A DNA stretch of 64,000 nt, taken from positions 65,042 to 129,041 of the forward strand of contig NZ_JBKEBF010000019.1 of NCBI RefSeq assembly GCF_047973035.1, given 5' to 3'. The notes under the pieces are model-generated. The model did not search any database and was not told the origin of the DNA. It saw nothing but the letters and a program-made list of their open reading frames with translations. The first letter of the stretch is position 1, and the number at the start of each line of letters is the position of its first letter. Shown here piece after piece: positions 27,327 to 36,440 of the stretch. This DNA comes from Oleidesulfovibrio sp047973035 (GTDB lineage Bacteria; Desulfobacterota; Desulfovibrionia; Desulfovibrionales; Desulfovibrionaceae). The position numbers were made by a program, and so were the translations under genes.

Positions 27327-27725
27327 CTAGCGCGGAATAAAGTCCATAAAGACGTCTACAGTACCGCTGGCTGCGGCATCATCCGTACCCAGCAGCGCAC
27401 GCACATAGCGTCCGGCATCACTGGGCACAGGCAGTCTGGCAATGATGTCCCCTGCGGTTGCATTCAGGCCATCGGTATACTGACGGGTAAAGGCCACAGG
27501 CATTACGGAAAGGCTGTCTTCTGCGTCTCCATGCTCAAGATGCAGAGTAAAACTTTTACCTGCCGCAAGTGTCACAGGCGCAACGGCTTTCACCACCACC
27601 TCTGCCGCGCCGCACATAGAGCCTGCGCGCGACACGCCGCCATTACCCGTTACCTGCGTATTGGCAGGCATCTGCTGAGCCGAAGCAAGAAACTCACCGT
27701 TGATACGAAGCGTATGGTTGTACAT
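27327..27725 (-). CDS. Bbp16-like capsid cement protein
   Basis: 132 residues, predicted mostly beta strand, acidic. The start MYNHTLRINGEF and the jelly-roll-like middle (VVVKAVAPVTLAAGKSFTLHLEHGD) and end (DAGRYVRALLGTDDAAASGTVDVFMDFIP) fit the Bbp16 family of capsid-stabilising proteins known from Bordetella phage BPP-1. It follows the capsid gene with a 99-base gap, the expected place. Its role would be to clamp the capsid shell. The family call is from reading, without alignment. Confidence 0.75.
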   Translation of the reverse strand: MYNHTLRINGEFLASAQQMPANTQVTGNGGVSRAGSMCGAAEVVVKAVAPVTLAAGKSFTLHLEHGDAEDSLSVMPVAFTRQYTDGLNATAGDIIARLPVPSDAGRYVRALLGTDDAAASGTVDVFMDFIPR

Positions 27726-27824
27726 GGCAAATCCCCCTCTGGATTAGGTACAAATTGGTTTGAAGCGAAGGCACCTGCCGTACTGAGTCATTCCGGCGGC
27801 AGGCTGCCTTCGCAGACAGGTCAC

Positions 27825-28739
27825 TTACACGGCAAGAGCCGCTTCGGTGCCGTCGTCAAAGTTGTAGGAAGTTACAATCTCAATGCCGTTCCAATGCGTG
27901 ATGCGTCTGTCCATATCGCGTCCGGCAGGGTCCACCTGCAATGCGCCGCCTTTGTAGCGCTGCAGCAGGTTCTTGGCCTTTTCATGCATGAACAGATAGG
28001 TGCTGCCGGGTGTGGCACGTACATCTGCCAGCAGGTCATCAATCATGTCCGCAGTGGGTACGTTGGCAGCGTTGGCGTTAACCACGGCAGCCACGCTGTG
28101 CTTGTTGGCAATCTGCACGCCAAGGTACGCTTTCAGCCGCATACCGTAGACAAGCACGCCCTGATACGCGCCGCTTGCGGCCTTATACAGCTCGCCGCCA
28201 TTCACAGGCAGGGCATCCAGCACCGCGCCCTGACGGAAACAACGAGGACTGTACAAGCCGCAGGTTTCACCGGGCACAAAGCGTACCGCCACAATGCTGT
28301 AGCAATCATCGGTTGCCGCACCGGCGCTGGTCACACGCTTGTTGTCCACGGCCCATGCGCGGAAGTTGTCGTAAATGATGCGATGCTCGGCAGACATGCC
28401 GGAACGGCGGATCACCTTGGGCAGTTTGCGCGAGAAGTATTTTTCCTTCCCGCCGAACATATTTGCCATATCTTCGGGGCATTCAATTTCGCCGCCCAGA
28501 ATGGCCAGATCGACCTTGCGCAACTCGCCGGTTACATCCACAGCAGGCAGCGGAGCATTCATCTGCACCCAGCCTGCCCCCTGCACGTCGTCTACGGACT
28601 CGTACATGTTCCACAAATCGTGGCTGGCTTCTTCAAAGGGAATAATCCCCAATACCGGTGCTTCTTCGGTAAGATCATCCACCTGACGCGGCTGCTTTTT
28701 GGCATACAGTCCGGCAAGTTCTTTCAGAGTTTTGCCCAT
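27825..28739 (-). CDS. major capsid protein, podovirus (BPP-1-like) type
   Basis: 304 residues, start MGKTLKELAGLYAKKQP with an AGGAG ribosome binding site. It has the sequence style of BPP-1-like coat proteins: a DLWNMYESVDDV region near 40, VIRRSGMSAEHRIIYDNFRAWAVDN near 110 and TPGSTYLFMHEKAKNLLQRYKG near 240. It would fold as HK97-type and build the head. It lies directly downstream of the scaffold-like gene and upstream of the cement protein, the canonical order. The gene is intact. Confidence 0.8.
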   Translation of the reverse strand: MGKTLKELAGLYAKKQPRQVDDLTEEAPVLGIIPFEEASHDLWNMYESVDDVQGAGWVQMNAPLPAVDVTGELRKVDLAILGGEIECPEDMANMFGGKEKYFSRKLPKVIRRSGMSAEHRIIYDNFRAWAVDNKRVTSAGAATDDCYSIVAVRFVPGETCGLYSPRCFRQGAVLDALPVNGGELYKAASGAYQGVLVYGMRLKAYLGVQIANKHSVAAVVNANAANVPTADMIDDLLADVRATPGSTYLFMHEKAKNLLQRYKGGALQVDPAGRDMDRRITHWNGIEIVTSYNFDDGTEAALAV

Positions 28740-28748
28740 TCCCCACTC

Positions 28749-29558
28749 CTAACGTGTTCTGAAAACTTCCTGGCGCAGGAAGTCTTCTGTGCTCATCGGG
28801 CCAACGCCGCCCCCGCCCGACAAAGATGCCCCCAGTGCATCCTCGCCCAGCATCTCCCCCACATGGGCCATCATTTCCACAAACACCGGATGGTTGCCCC
28901 ATCCCGCTTCGATCATGGGCGCCAGCCTGCCCTGCATGCGTCCGTCCAGCGAAGTCAGCGCATGACGCGCACCAGCCAGCCGATCGTCATAGGCATTGCC
29001 GAACACCCCGTTACGCAAAGCATGTTCACAATCTGCACGGCACCCGATGCGATCCTGCATCAGTCTGGACACATAAAAGTCCGCCGCACGCTGTGCCTGC
29101 TCCGGCGAAAGGCCTGTCTCTGCGCAAAAGCCCTTGAAGTCCTGCAACAGTTCATCTTTCACAGGCAGCTGTTCCGGCAGGGTGATGGTGTATTCCTCCA
29201 CCGTGCGCACCACCTGCTGGGGTGCCTGATTAACGGCTTCTGCGGCGTGTTGCCGCATACCTGCGTCATCACCGTTACCTGCCCTTTCAGCCTGCGCGGG
29301 TGCAGAGGCTGCTCCTGCTATGTGCTGTGTAGCCGCGCCGGTTTGCCCCGTATCGCCCGCAGCATTTTTGCGATGGACAGTGCCGCCATGCACAGTTGCA
29401 GCCGGCGCTGGTTCTACGCTCCGCACCGGCGTCTCGGTCACTATCCGTGCCTCAACCGTGCCCCTTTCGCCTGTCGCATGACCGCCCTGCAAGCCGGATA
29501 CGCCGTTTGCGATTCCTTCGGGCTGGCCACGCCTTCCCGACGACCAGATATTTTTCAT
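28749..29558 (-). CDS. scaffolding-like head assembly protein
   Basis: 269 residues. The first about 120 are Ala/Gly/Thr/Gln-rich and low in complexity; the rest is acidic and helical (TLPEQLPVKDELLQDFKGFCAETGLSPEQAQRAADFY). This layout, and the position between portal and capsid, fit a podovirus scaffolding protein (T7 gp9 position). The C-terminal end is basic (EDFLRQEVFRTR), as needed to bind capsid. No close family can be named. The ribosome binding site GGGGGAAG is good. Confidence 0.65.
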   Translation of the reverse strand: MKNIWSSGRRGQPEGIANGVSGLQGGHATGERGTVEARIVTETPVRSVEPAPAATVHGGTVHRKNAAGDTGQTGAATQHIAGAASAPAQAERAGNGDDAGMRQHAAEAVNQAPQQVVRTVEEYTITLPEQLPVKDELLQDFKGFCAETGLSPEQAQRAADFYVSRLMQDRIGCRADCEHALRNGVFGNAYDDRLAGARHALTSLDGRMQGRLAPMIEAGWGNHPVFVEMMAHVGEMLGEDALGASLSGGGGVGPMSTEDFLRQEVFRTR

Positions 29559-29609
29559 ATTGCTTCCCCCGTAATCAGCTGTTGTTGCTGCATAGTTCGC
29601 GTACTGCCG

Positions 29610-30065
29610 CTAACCGGCAGCTGCATTCACGGTTTTTTCCGCATTGCGTTGCGTATTTTCTGTACGAGCCATGGCCCATAGCCTTGCGCCTTCCAGTTGC
29701 AGACGCACATGGCTTGCAGGGTCTGCCAGAGCTACATCCGCCATCCGGTCGCGCGCATAGTCAAACAGCGCTGCAAGAGACGGCAGCATGTCCGGCCTGC
29801 CTGAAATGCGTTCTGACGCGCATGCGGCATCCAGCCAATGGCGCACTACCCGCAAGCCGCTGCCGCATGGCATCCGCAGCACAGCCGCAAGATCATCCAG
29901 ATAGGCAAGCATACGGGCTTCGCTACGGGCCGCCTGTTGCCGCGCAAGGGCAAACTCCGATGCCATAAGGTCAGTCAGCTGTCCGTCGGCCATGCCAAGC
30001 AAGCCATGTAACACCGTGTCATGCTCCCCGCCGGAAAAGTGTGCGTCTGAATATTCATTCATCAT
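29610..30065 (-). CDS. unknown protein in the head gene cluster
   Basis: 151 residues, helical and Ala/Arg-rich, without signal peptide or recognisable motif. Its ATG overlaps the portal stop as ATGA, so it is translated with the portal gene. The position between portal and scaffold suggests a head-assembly accessory role. A start at the second Met (30062) is equally possible. Confidence 0.65.
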   Translation of the reverse strand: MMNEYSDAHFSGGEHDTVLHGLLGMADGQLTDLMASEFALARQQAARSEARMLAYLDDLAAVLRMPCGSGLRVVRHWLDAACASERISGRPDMLPSLAALFDYARDRMADVALADPASHVRLQLEGARLWAMARTENTQRNAEKTVNAAAG

Positions 30066-31750
30066 GGCTGTTCCACGCGCTTCGCCAGCTTTTCACCGGC
30101 TTTTCTGCCTGCCTCGCTCCCTGCTCCATTTCGCCCCTCTTTTCGGGCTTCCCGACCTGCTTCTTCCAGCAACGCCAGTTGCCTGCCCGCTATCTCCGCC
30201 TGAAGGCGTTCATCTCTGATGCGCTGTACATCTTCATCCGAGCGCACAATGCGGGCCGGAGCGCCCACAATGGATGCCAATTCATCCACTGCCTGCTCAA
30301 AATCAAACTTATCAAGCACCTGCGGCGCCATAGCCGCAAACCTTGCCACATCACCGGCAAGCTGACGTACCCCCTGCGCGGCAGAGAGCAACTGCGCCTG
30401 CGCAAGGGCAGAAACGTACTCCACTTTCAGTTGGCGCCCTGCCAGCACGTCAGGTGCTGCCGGCAACCTTCCGGCACGGGCCAGCAGCCCGAACGCACGA
30501 CCGATAAGCGGATCAAGAATATCTGTCTGATGACGTTCCACCACGGGGCCCAGCAGAAGCAGCTTTTCCTGACTGCGCTCCATAATTTCCGCCGCTGTCA
30601 CGTTCGAACGTGCCTCACCGGCAAAAAGCAGGAACATTTCGGTAAACAGCCCCTCGCGGATACTGCGCCGGACGTCTTCAATCTTATAGGTTACAGCCTG
30701 AATATCCGGCCTGATCTGATACAGCGGCGAAAGCGCATCCGGCTGGGCCGGATTAACGTAGTTCTGTGCACCCGGAATCAGGTTAAGCCGCTGCTTAAAC
30801 CCCGTGGGCACCCGCATCGGCGGGTTGATAACCTTATGCACGGCCAACAGCTGACTACGTGCCATCTCCTGCAGCATCTTCACATCAGGCAACACGTCCA
30901 TTACAGGCGAGCGCCCGTACGTCTGCCCGCCGCCAACGTCCCAACGGGCGCACAGGTGCGGAAACTCTGCATAGCCGGATTCATGAAGCAGTTGCTGCGC
31001 GCCTTGCGCCTCCCACACCAGCGACTCAAACGGCATGTTACGGCTGTCTGCCTTACGCGTGTCCCGGCTGGCCCGAGGACGCACCAGCTGCACAAGTTCC
31101 ACTTTTCCATACGGTTCTTTGCTGACCAGCCTGCGCGTGGCTCGGGTAAGCCTGCTTTCACCGTACTTTTCGGCCAGCTGGCGAGCTGTCAGCCTGTAAC
31201 GTCTGACAACGGTATCTACAGCTCCTGCCGCGTCACACGCCCATGCAAAGTCAATATGCGGCAAAACGCTGAAGCGCATCACGCGTACCGGATCAGACTC
31301 CATGTACAAATCTGCACTGCCGTAGGCTGCAAGCTCTGTAAAAAGCGCATGTGAACTCTGATAAAAGTTCGACCCGGCAAGTGCCCGATAGATTTCCGCT
31401 TCCACATCTCCCAGCCAGTAACGCACCTGCGGGAATTCCATCAGAGCTTTGTCGGCCAGCTTCAGCCTGAACCAAGGTCTTGCAGGAGGAGTAAGCCCAC
31501 CTTGCAGTCCCGCAGCCAGTACCCGCAAAGCCCGTGTGGCCGTTGCATCAATGATGCGGCTGCCCGTTTTGCCACCCTGACTGCTTGCCGGATGGCTCCC
31601 GCCATCCTGCTGCCCCCCGATTCCGCCAGATGCACCGTCAAAGCCGAGCACATAGTCTGCAACCTCACGCCAACTGCTTTCCCAGCCCGTGCGCTCTGAT
31701 TCAATAAACGCGGCAACTTCGCGCGCTTCTTCCAACGTGGTTGTGCCCAT
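30062..31750 (-). CDS. podovirus portal (head-tail connector) protein
   Basis: 562 residues from the ATG at 31750 (MGTTTLEEAREV), one base after the previous stop; the frame to 31783 adds an unlikely leader. It matches T7 gp8-type portals: ESSWREVADYVLG near 25, GLTPPARPWFRLKL near 90, and LIPGAQNYVNPAQPDALSPLYQI then SNVTAAEIMERSQEKLLLLGPVVERHQTDILDPLI near 430. It would form the dodecameric gate through which the terminase packages DNA. Acidic/basic C-terminal tail. Intact. Confidence 0.88.
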   Translation of the reverse strand: MGTTTLEEAREVAAFIESERTGWESSWREVADYVLGFDGASGGIGGQQDGGSHPASSQGGKTGSRIIDATATRALRVLAAGLQGGLTPPARPWFRLKLADKALMEFPQVRYWLGDVEAEIYRALAGSNFYQSSHALFTELAAYGSADLYMESDPVRVMRFSVLPHIDFAWACDAAGAVDTVVRRYRLTARQLAEKYGESRLTRATRRLVSKEPYGKVELVQLVRPRASRDTRKADSRNMPFESLVWEAQGAQQLLHESGYAEFPHLCARWDVGGGQTYGRSPVMDVLPDVKMLQEMARSQLLAVHKVINPPMRVPTGFKQRLNLIPGAQNYVNPAQPDALSPLYQIRPDIQAVTYKIEDVRRSIREGLFTEMFLLFAGEARSNVTAAEIMERSQEKLLLLGPVVERHQTDILDPLIGRAFGLLARAGRLPAAPDVLAGRQLKVEYVSALAQAQLLSAAQGVRQLAGDVARFAAMAPQVLDKFDFEQAVDELASIVGAPARIVRSDEDVQRIRDERLQAEIAGRQLALLEEAGREARKEGRNGAGSEAGRKAGEKLAKRVEQP

Positions 31751-31751
31751 G

Positions 31752-31982
31752 CTACTGCCCCAGCAACGTTTTACTCTGCACATACGCTGCAGATGTGTCG
31801 CCCAATGAACCTGTAAGCAATGTCGAGCCTGCCCCCTGAGCTGTCAGAGCCGCCTTGCGGTCATGTTCTGCGGTTTCCCGCTCTGCTTTCGCATTGCCCC
31901 GCTCCACAGGCATGGGCGGCTCAGGGGGGGCCGGTGCCGATGGCACGGAAGCGCCTTTGCCGATTCCTCCGCCTCCACCCAT
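31752..31982 (-). CDS. small conserved phage head protein, first gene of the particle operon
   Basis: 76 residues with a poly-Gly start, a Pro-rich stretch (SVPSAPAPPEPPMP) and the C-terminal signature GAGSTLLTGSLGDTS..KTLLGQ, which recurs in short proteins next to phage portal genes. Function is not known. An excellent AAGGAGG ribosome binding site precedes the ATG. It ends one base before the portal ATG. Confidence 0.75.
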   Translation of the reverse strand: MGGGGGIGKGASVPSAPAPPEPPMPVERGNAKAERETAEHDRKAALTAQGAGSTLLTGSLGDTSAAYVQSKTLLGQ

Positions 31983-32033
31983 ATGGCCTCCTTAATGTTA
32001 AAAATAATGAATGCTTTTCGCTGTCACAAAGCG

Positions 32034-32049
32034 AACAACGGCGTTGCCA
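32034..32049 (-). promoter_or_regulatory. possible sigma-54-like promoter for the particle operon
   Basis: On the minus strand TGGCAA-N5-TTGT lies about 50-65 bases upstream of the first particle gene. The -24 element fits, but the -12 GC is GT, so the match is imperfect. The remaining gap to 32356 shows no gene. Confidence 0.25.
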
Positions 32050-32356
32050 CGGTCAGTGCCGCAGCGCGTGGCTGCACACTACACAGAGCAATCGGGCGAG
32101 AGGGGCCACAAGGGGGTGAGAGAAGGATAAGACGCACCTGAAAGCAATGCCGCAAACCGCTTGACGCAAAGCGGCTCGTCGGGCGGGATACAAAACAAAA
32201 AGGGCAGCGTGCGGAACAAAGCCGTTGGTGCAAATATATGAACACGCCCCACAGGCGTAAGAAGATGACTGGGTAGAAAACGATGCAGTCTGGCGGCTGA
32301 TCAAACGACGCAGCTACCCGCAACACAAGAAAAATATACCGCGTATATGTTCAGTT

Positions 32357-34009
32357 TTGGCCGCCTTCATCAGGCTGGCTGGACAACACCTTCTGAATAA
32401 CGCTAGATTACCGGAAAATCTCCTGTTCCTAATCATTGCCTTTTGGGTATTAACTTCGGGGGGAATTATTCTGGATAGACGCACTCGATTCTTACGGATT
32501 GCCGCTTTTCTGTGCCTGCTGGTTATAGCTGCCACAGCCAGCTGGTTCTGGTTACGTCCCGAGCCTGCCCCCGAAGTACCTGTCCTGCCTGAGCCCGTTA
32601 CAGAAAATGGTAAAAAACTACGCCGCAAGCTGCTTGAACAAGGTATTTTCAGACCGTTTACGGGCGACCTGAAAGAAATTCAGCAACGTAAAGTACTTCG
32701 AGTCCTTGTGCCATACAACCGTTCCGACTTCTTTCTGGACGGGGCCATGCAGCGCGGTCTGGCATATGACACGGGGAGAGCTTTTCAGAAGTGGCTTAAT
32801 AAAAAGCTTGGCCTGAAGGGCGAACAACGGATTACTTTTCTTTATATTCCGGCCGCCCCTGACGACATGCTGCGCATGCTGAGTGAAGGACAAGCCGATA
32901 TTATCGGCTTTGAAGCCACGCTGCCTGCTGAAGCCCCGCCGGACATGCGCTTTACGACCACATGGACACAGACCGCCAAAGCAGTCGTTGTTTCTTCTAA
33001 AGATGCCCCCGCGCTTGAAAGCGTTTCACAACTTGCAGGCAAACACATCTACGCACTGAAAAGCAGCGCGCTTGCAGGAATTACGGCAGACGTATCCCGC
33101 CAGCTCGTACAGCAAGGCTTGAAAGAGATTAAAGTTACCGAGGCAGAAGGCGGCCTGACACAGGAAGACCTGATGGAACTGGTTGACGGAGAAGCCATAG
33201 CTTTTGCAGCAGTGGATTACGAAAAGGCACAGCTTTGGGCGACTGTGCTGAGTAATTTAAAAATCGAAGAAAATGCAGTTCTGACGGATACGGCAGCACG
33301 GGCATGGGTTGTACGCAAAGAAAGTATACAGCTGAAATCGGTATGTGACAGCTTTATCAAATACTACAGGCGGTCAGGTGACTACGCATGGTTGCAGCAG
33401 AAATATTACGACCGCACAACCTATGTTGCCGATGCAGGCCGCTCGGATGAACTGGAAAGTCTGGAAGCAACGCTGCCTCTGTTTGAAAAGTACGGAGAAA
33501 TGTATGACTTTGCGCCACTTCTGCTAGCCGCACAGGGATATCAGGAATCAAGGCTTAACCAGAGCGCCCGCAGCAATCGAGGAGCTGTCGGAATCATGCA
33601 GCTTCTGCCTTCAACAGCGGCAGCCAAGCCTGTGAATATGCCGGACATATCCACGCCGGATAAAAACATCCATGCCGGAGTAAAGTACCTTTCACACCTT
33701 CGCCAGACATACTTTTCTGGTGATGCTATTTCATACCTTGATAAGATGCTGTTTTCATTTGCAGCGTACAACGCCGGACCGGGCAACATGCGTAAAGCCC
33801 GCCGAAAGACCGCTGAAATGGGCCTTAATCCCGATGTCTGGATGGATAATCTTGAAGTGGGTATTGCTCGCACGGTGGGGCAGCAACCCATAGAATATGT
33901 CCGCAATATTATAAAGTATTACATTGTGTTTCAACTGGTGCATGAACACCAGCATATCCGTCGGGCCGCCCTGACATCTCTGGGCCTGCCAGCAACCTTC
34001 GGGCGGTAA
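32357..34009 (+). CDS. MltF-like membrane-bound lytic transglycosylase
   Basis: 550 residues. One N-terminal membrane segment (RIAAFLCLLVIAATASWFWL, about residues 46-65), then a periplasmic type-3 solute-binding-like domain (about 115-350), then an SLT catalytic domain with GYQESRLNQSARSNRGAVGIMQLLPSTAA near 395, the Glu being catalytic, and FAAYNAGPGNMRKARR near 470. It should cleave murein to 1,6-anhydro products. The TTG start at 32357 is the only candidate in frame and has no good ribosome binding site, so the true start is unsure. It divides two blocks of phage-type genes but looks like a host enzyme. Confidence 0.85.
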   Translation: MAAFIRLAGQHLLNNARLPENLLFLIIAFWVLTSGGIILDRRTRFLRIAAFLCLLVIAATASWFWLRPEPAPEVPVLPEPVTENGKKLRRKLLEQGIFRPFTGDLKEIQQRKVLRVLVPYNRSDFFLDGAMQRGLAYDTGRAFQKWLNKKLGLKGEQRITFLYIPAAPDDMLRMLSEGQADIIGFEATLPAEAPPDMRFTTTWTQTAKAVVVSSKDAPALESVSQLAGKHIYALKSSALAGITADVSRQLVQQGLKEIKVTEAEGGLTQEDLMELVDGEAIAFAAVDYEKAQLWATVLSNLKIEENAVLTDTAARAWVVRKESIQLKSVCDSFIKYYRRSGDYAWLQQKYYDRTTYVADAGRSDELESLEATLPLFEKYGEMYDFAPLLLAAQGYQESRLNQSARSNRGAVGIMQLLPSTAAAKPVNMPDISTPDKNIHAGVKYLSHLRQTYFSGDAISYLDKMLFSFAAYNAGPGNMRKARRKTAEMGLNPDVWMDNLEVGIARTVGQQPIEYVRNIIKYYIVFQLVHEHQHIRRAALTSLGLPATFGR

Positions 34010-34227
34010 TCACACGCCCCGACACAAGAAAACAATAAATGCGGACACAGCCACAAAGTGATCACTCACAAAAATATAATAGCAAATAGCAGATAAACGT
34101 ATCAGCCTATAATTGTTGCGGGTGTACTTCCTTGGTAGCCCCCCCTGCAAGGCAAGGGCACCAGTCGGAACAGCCTCTAATCCGACACGCAGCAATCTGG
34201 TAAGCTTAGCGGCTTTCCATATTCTTT

Positions 34228-34265
34228 ACGCCCTGTCGTCTCCCGCCGGCAGGGCGTCTTATTTG
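34228..34265 (+). terminator. terminator-like hairpin downstream of the MltF-like gene
   Basis: ACGCCCTG (34228-34235) pairs with CAGGGCGT (34250-34257), followed by CTTATTTG. It is 220 bases after the stop; the gap 34010-34227 holds nothing recognised. Confidence 0.5.
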
Positions 34266-34289
34266 TACCCGTAGTTTCATCAAGCAAAA

Positions 34290-34311
34290 AGCTCCGCAAT
34301 ATGCGGAGCTG
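34290..34311 (-). terminator. terminator after the unknown gene at 34362
   Basis: AGCTCCGC/GCGGAGCT around a five-base loop, followed by TTTTTGC on the minus strand. Confidence 0.8.
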
Positions 34312-34361
34312 AAAATCAATACGGACCGGTTGCCTGACTGTTTGAACTGCTTAGAAATGGA

Positions 34362-34757
34362 CTACTTATCTTTATCAGGATTGTTGCCGGAAAAACACCC
34401 GTAGCTGGCCATCGCGCCAAGCTGCCGGATTGACTCAGGAGAAAGAGTAACGTCTGCAGAACGATCATGGCACATGTTCTGCCCTGTCTCTGTTATATCA
34501 TAGGCTTTAAATACAGGTGGCAAGTTGGGGGCATCCGGCACCATGGCGGTCAGTGAATAGTAGACCGGTTCCTCTGTTTCCTCTGCCGCTTCCGCAGCGT
34601 CGGCTGCCGGATCATCTTCAGTGCAGATAAACGAGGGACATGGCCCCTGCCATGAGCGTTCAGCTGGTTGGGGTTGCTTGCCGTCCGGTTCTACAAGAGT
34701 GCGCAGATCAAATTTAACCTGCTGCTTTTTCGTAGCATCATCAGCATCTGTTCCCAT
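34362..34757 (-). CDS. unknown acidic protein
   Basis: 131 residues from the ATG at 34757; the GTG directly before it is closer to the GAGGAAA ribosome binding site. No signal peptide. The middle is Ala/Glu-rich (DDPAADAAEAAEETEEP), and four Cys are spread through the chain. No family recognised. It has its own terminator and an upstream 10-base inverted repeat, and sits between the MltF-like gene and the broken MerR-methyltransferase gene. Confidence 0.6.
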   Translation of the reverse strand: MGTDADDATKKQQVKFDLRTLVEPDGKQPQPAERSWQGPCPSFICTEDDPAADAAEAAEETEEPVYYSLTAMVPDAPNLPPVFKAYDITETGQNMCHDRSADVTLSPESIRQLGAMASYGCFSGNNPDKDK

Positions 34758-34812
34758 CACGGTTTCCTCGTATACTTATATGTAACTGCACATAGCAGTT
34801 TATGAAGACAGC

Positions 34813-34840
34813 GGGCGGGATGAGTCACGGCATCCCGCCC
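34813..34840. other. perfect 10-base inverted repeat upstream of the unknown gene
   Basis: GGGCGGGATG (34813-34822) and CATCCCGCCC (34831-34840) with an eight-base loop and no T-run; operator or leader hairpin. The gap 34841-35196 shows nothing else. Confidence 0.4.
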
Positions 34841-35196
34841 TACGGAAGTACAGAGACACCGCAGAGCACAAGCACAGGCTGGACACTCCATACAGGCGCG
34901 ACTGCACAGAGCAGGAAGCATCTCCACAGCCTAGTTACAAATCAATATAGCGGAGTCTTCTTTTTTAGTCAGATATTTCCAGACGTCTGTCAACAGGGAG
35001 GGCCATTATTTATTTACTGCAACAGTCCCCACCGTTACCTTGCTCTTCACTTCTGTTTCTCATGTATCCTTTGCCCCTGACATGCTTTTGTAGAGCAGAT
35101 GAGCAAGTAAAAAAAGTCTGCGCAACTGTTGACCTGACTACAGCTTTACAGTGTACACAAAATCAGATGGCAGAAAGAACGCACCGGAAAAACGCA

Positions 35197-36378
35197 ATGA
35201 ATCGGATATCGGAGCTGGCAGAGCAATTAGAATTATCCCGTACCGCGCTGCTATATTACGAAAAGATCTGACTTATCAAGGGGCTGCGCAATAATAGCGG
35301 GTACCGACTGTACACTGACCATGACCTGCAACGCATGCGCTTGATTCAGCAACTGCGGGCGGCTGGCTTGTCATTGCAAGAGTGCAAAGCGTGCCTTGAT
35401 GCGAAGATGGAGCAACGGACTCTGCTTGCCCGCTTAGAACAACTGGATGCAGAAATTGTACAAAAACAACAGGCGCGACAGTTACTCACAGCGCTTGCAG
35501 GCAAAGGCGACTTGCGCTACTGGCACGAGTCGCTGAACAGGCTGGCTCCTGATGCACATCTCGACTGGCTTATCACTCAGGGTTTTGATGAAAAAGAAGC
35601 CATTCGGCTTAAGTGGTTATCAAAAAATATGAACGAACATGAACAATACATGGCAGACTTCGGATATATATTTAAAGAACTGGACCGGTGGGGACCGGGT
35701 TCTGAAAAAGAAACTCTGAAAGCATTAAGCAAGGTTCCTTTTCCACCACAAGCAATTCTGGAAATGGGGTGCGGCAAAGGTGTGGCAACAGCAGTTCTTG
35801 CCAGACACACATCAGCAACTATCACGGCGGTAGACAATGACGAGTCTGCCCTCTCCCGTCTGCGCGCTTACATGGCAGAGCACTTTGAAAATCAGCAACT
35901 ACCAGCCGGCCTCACCACCCTCTGCGCCAGCATGTCTGATATGCCCTTTTCCTCCGGTCAGTTCGACCTTATATGGGCAGAAGGCAGTGCCTACATTGTC
36001 GGTGTGACAACCGCCCTGAAGCAATGGAAAAAACTTCTGAAAGCCGGTGGTGTGCTGGTGTTCAGCGATATGGTCTGGAATGCACCAAATCAGACCGGAC
36101 AGGAAAAAAACTTCTGGGCAGCGGAATACCCCGGTATGACAACAGCGGCAGAACGCTGCAGACAGGCAGAAGCTGCGGGCTATCAAGTAATTGACAGCTT
36201 CGCTATCAAAGAAGAGGCTTGGCAGGCCTATTACCTGCCGCTAAAAGAACGAGTAAAAGCCATCGAACCGAGTCTTGCAGGATCAACAGCGCTTACGGAC
36301 ATCAAAAGCGAGCTGAGCATCTGCCTGCAGGAAAACAGAAGCTTCAACTACCATTTTTTCATTCTGGCTACGGGGTAA
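35197..36378 (+). pseudogene. MerR-SAM methyltransferase fusion interrupted by an in-frame TGA
   Basis: The frame from ATG 35197 encodes a MerR N-terminus (MNRISELAEQLELSRTALLYYEKI), then TGA at 35269-35271, then LIKGLRNNSGYRLYTDHDLQRMR and onward without further stop to 36378. The usual MerR wording is YYEKIGLI, so a GGA glycine codon has become TGA. The rest is a complete regulator helix bundle plus a class I methyltransferase domain with ILEMGCGKGVATAVLA (SAM motif I) near the middle and FDLIWAEGSAY. Everything after the stop is well preserved, so the event is recent, or the stop is read through. An internal restart at 35335 could still make the methyltransferase. Confidence 0.8.
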
Positions 36379-36440
36379 GCTCTCGCTCTGCACCTTCCAG
36401 CGCCCTGAACACTCTAATAGAATTCAATTTTCACACAATT

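Noticed and set aside
27531..29681. 716-codon plus-strand frame opposite the capsid and scaffold genes
   Set aside because: Antisense shadow; the minus-strand genes have matching families, starts and ribosome binding sites.
35269..35271. Selenocysteine reading of the TGA in the MerR-methyltransferase gene
   Set aside because: The position is a structural glycine in MerR proteins, not a catalytic Cys, and no SECIS-like hairpin was seen just after it.
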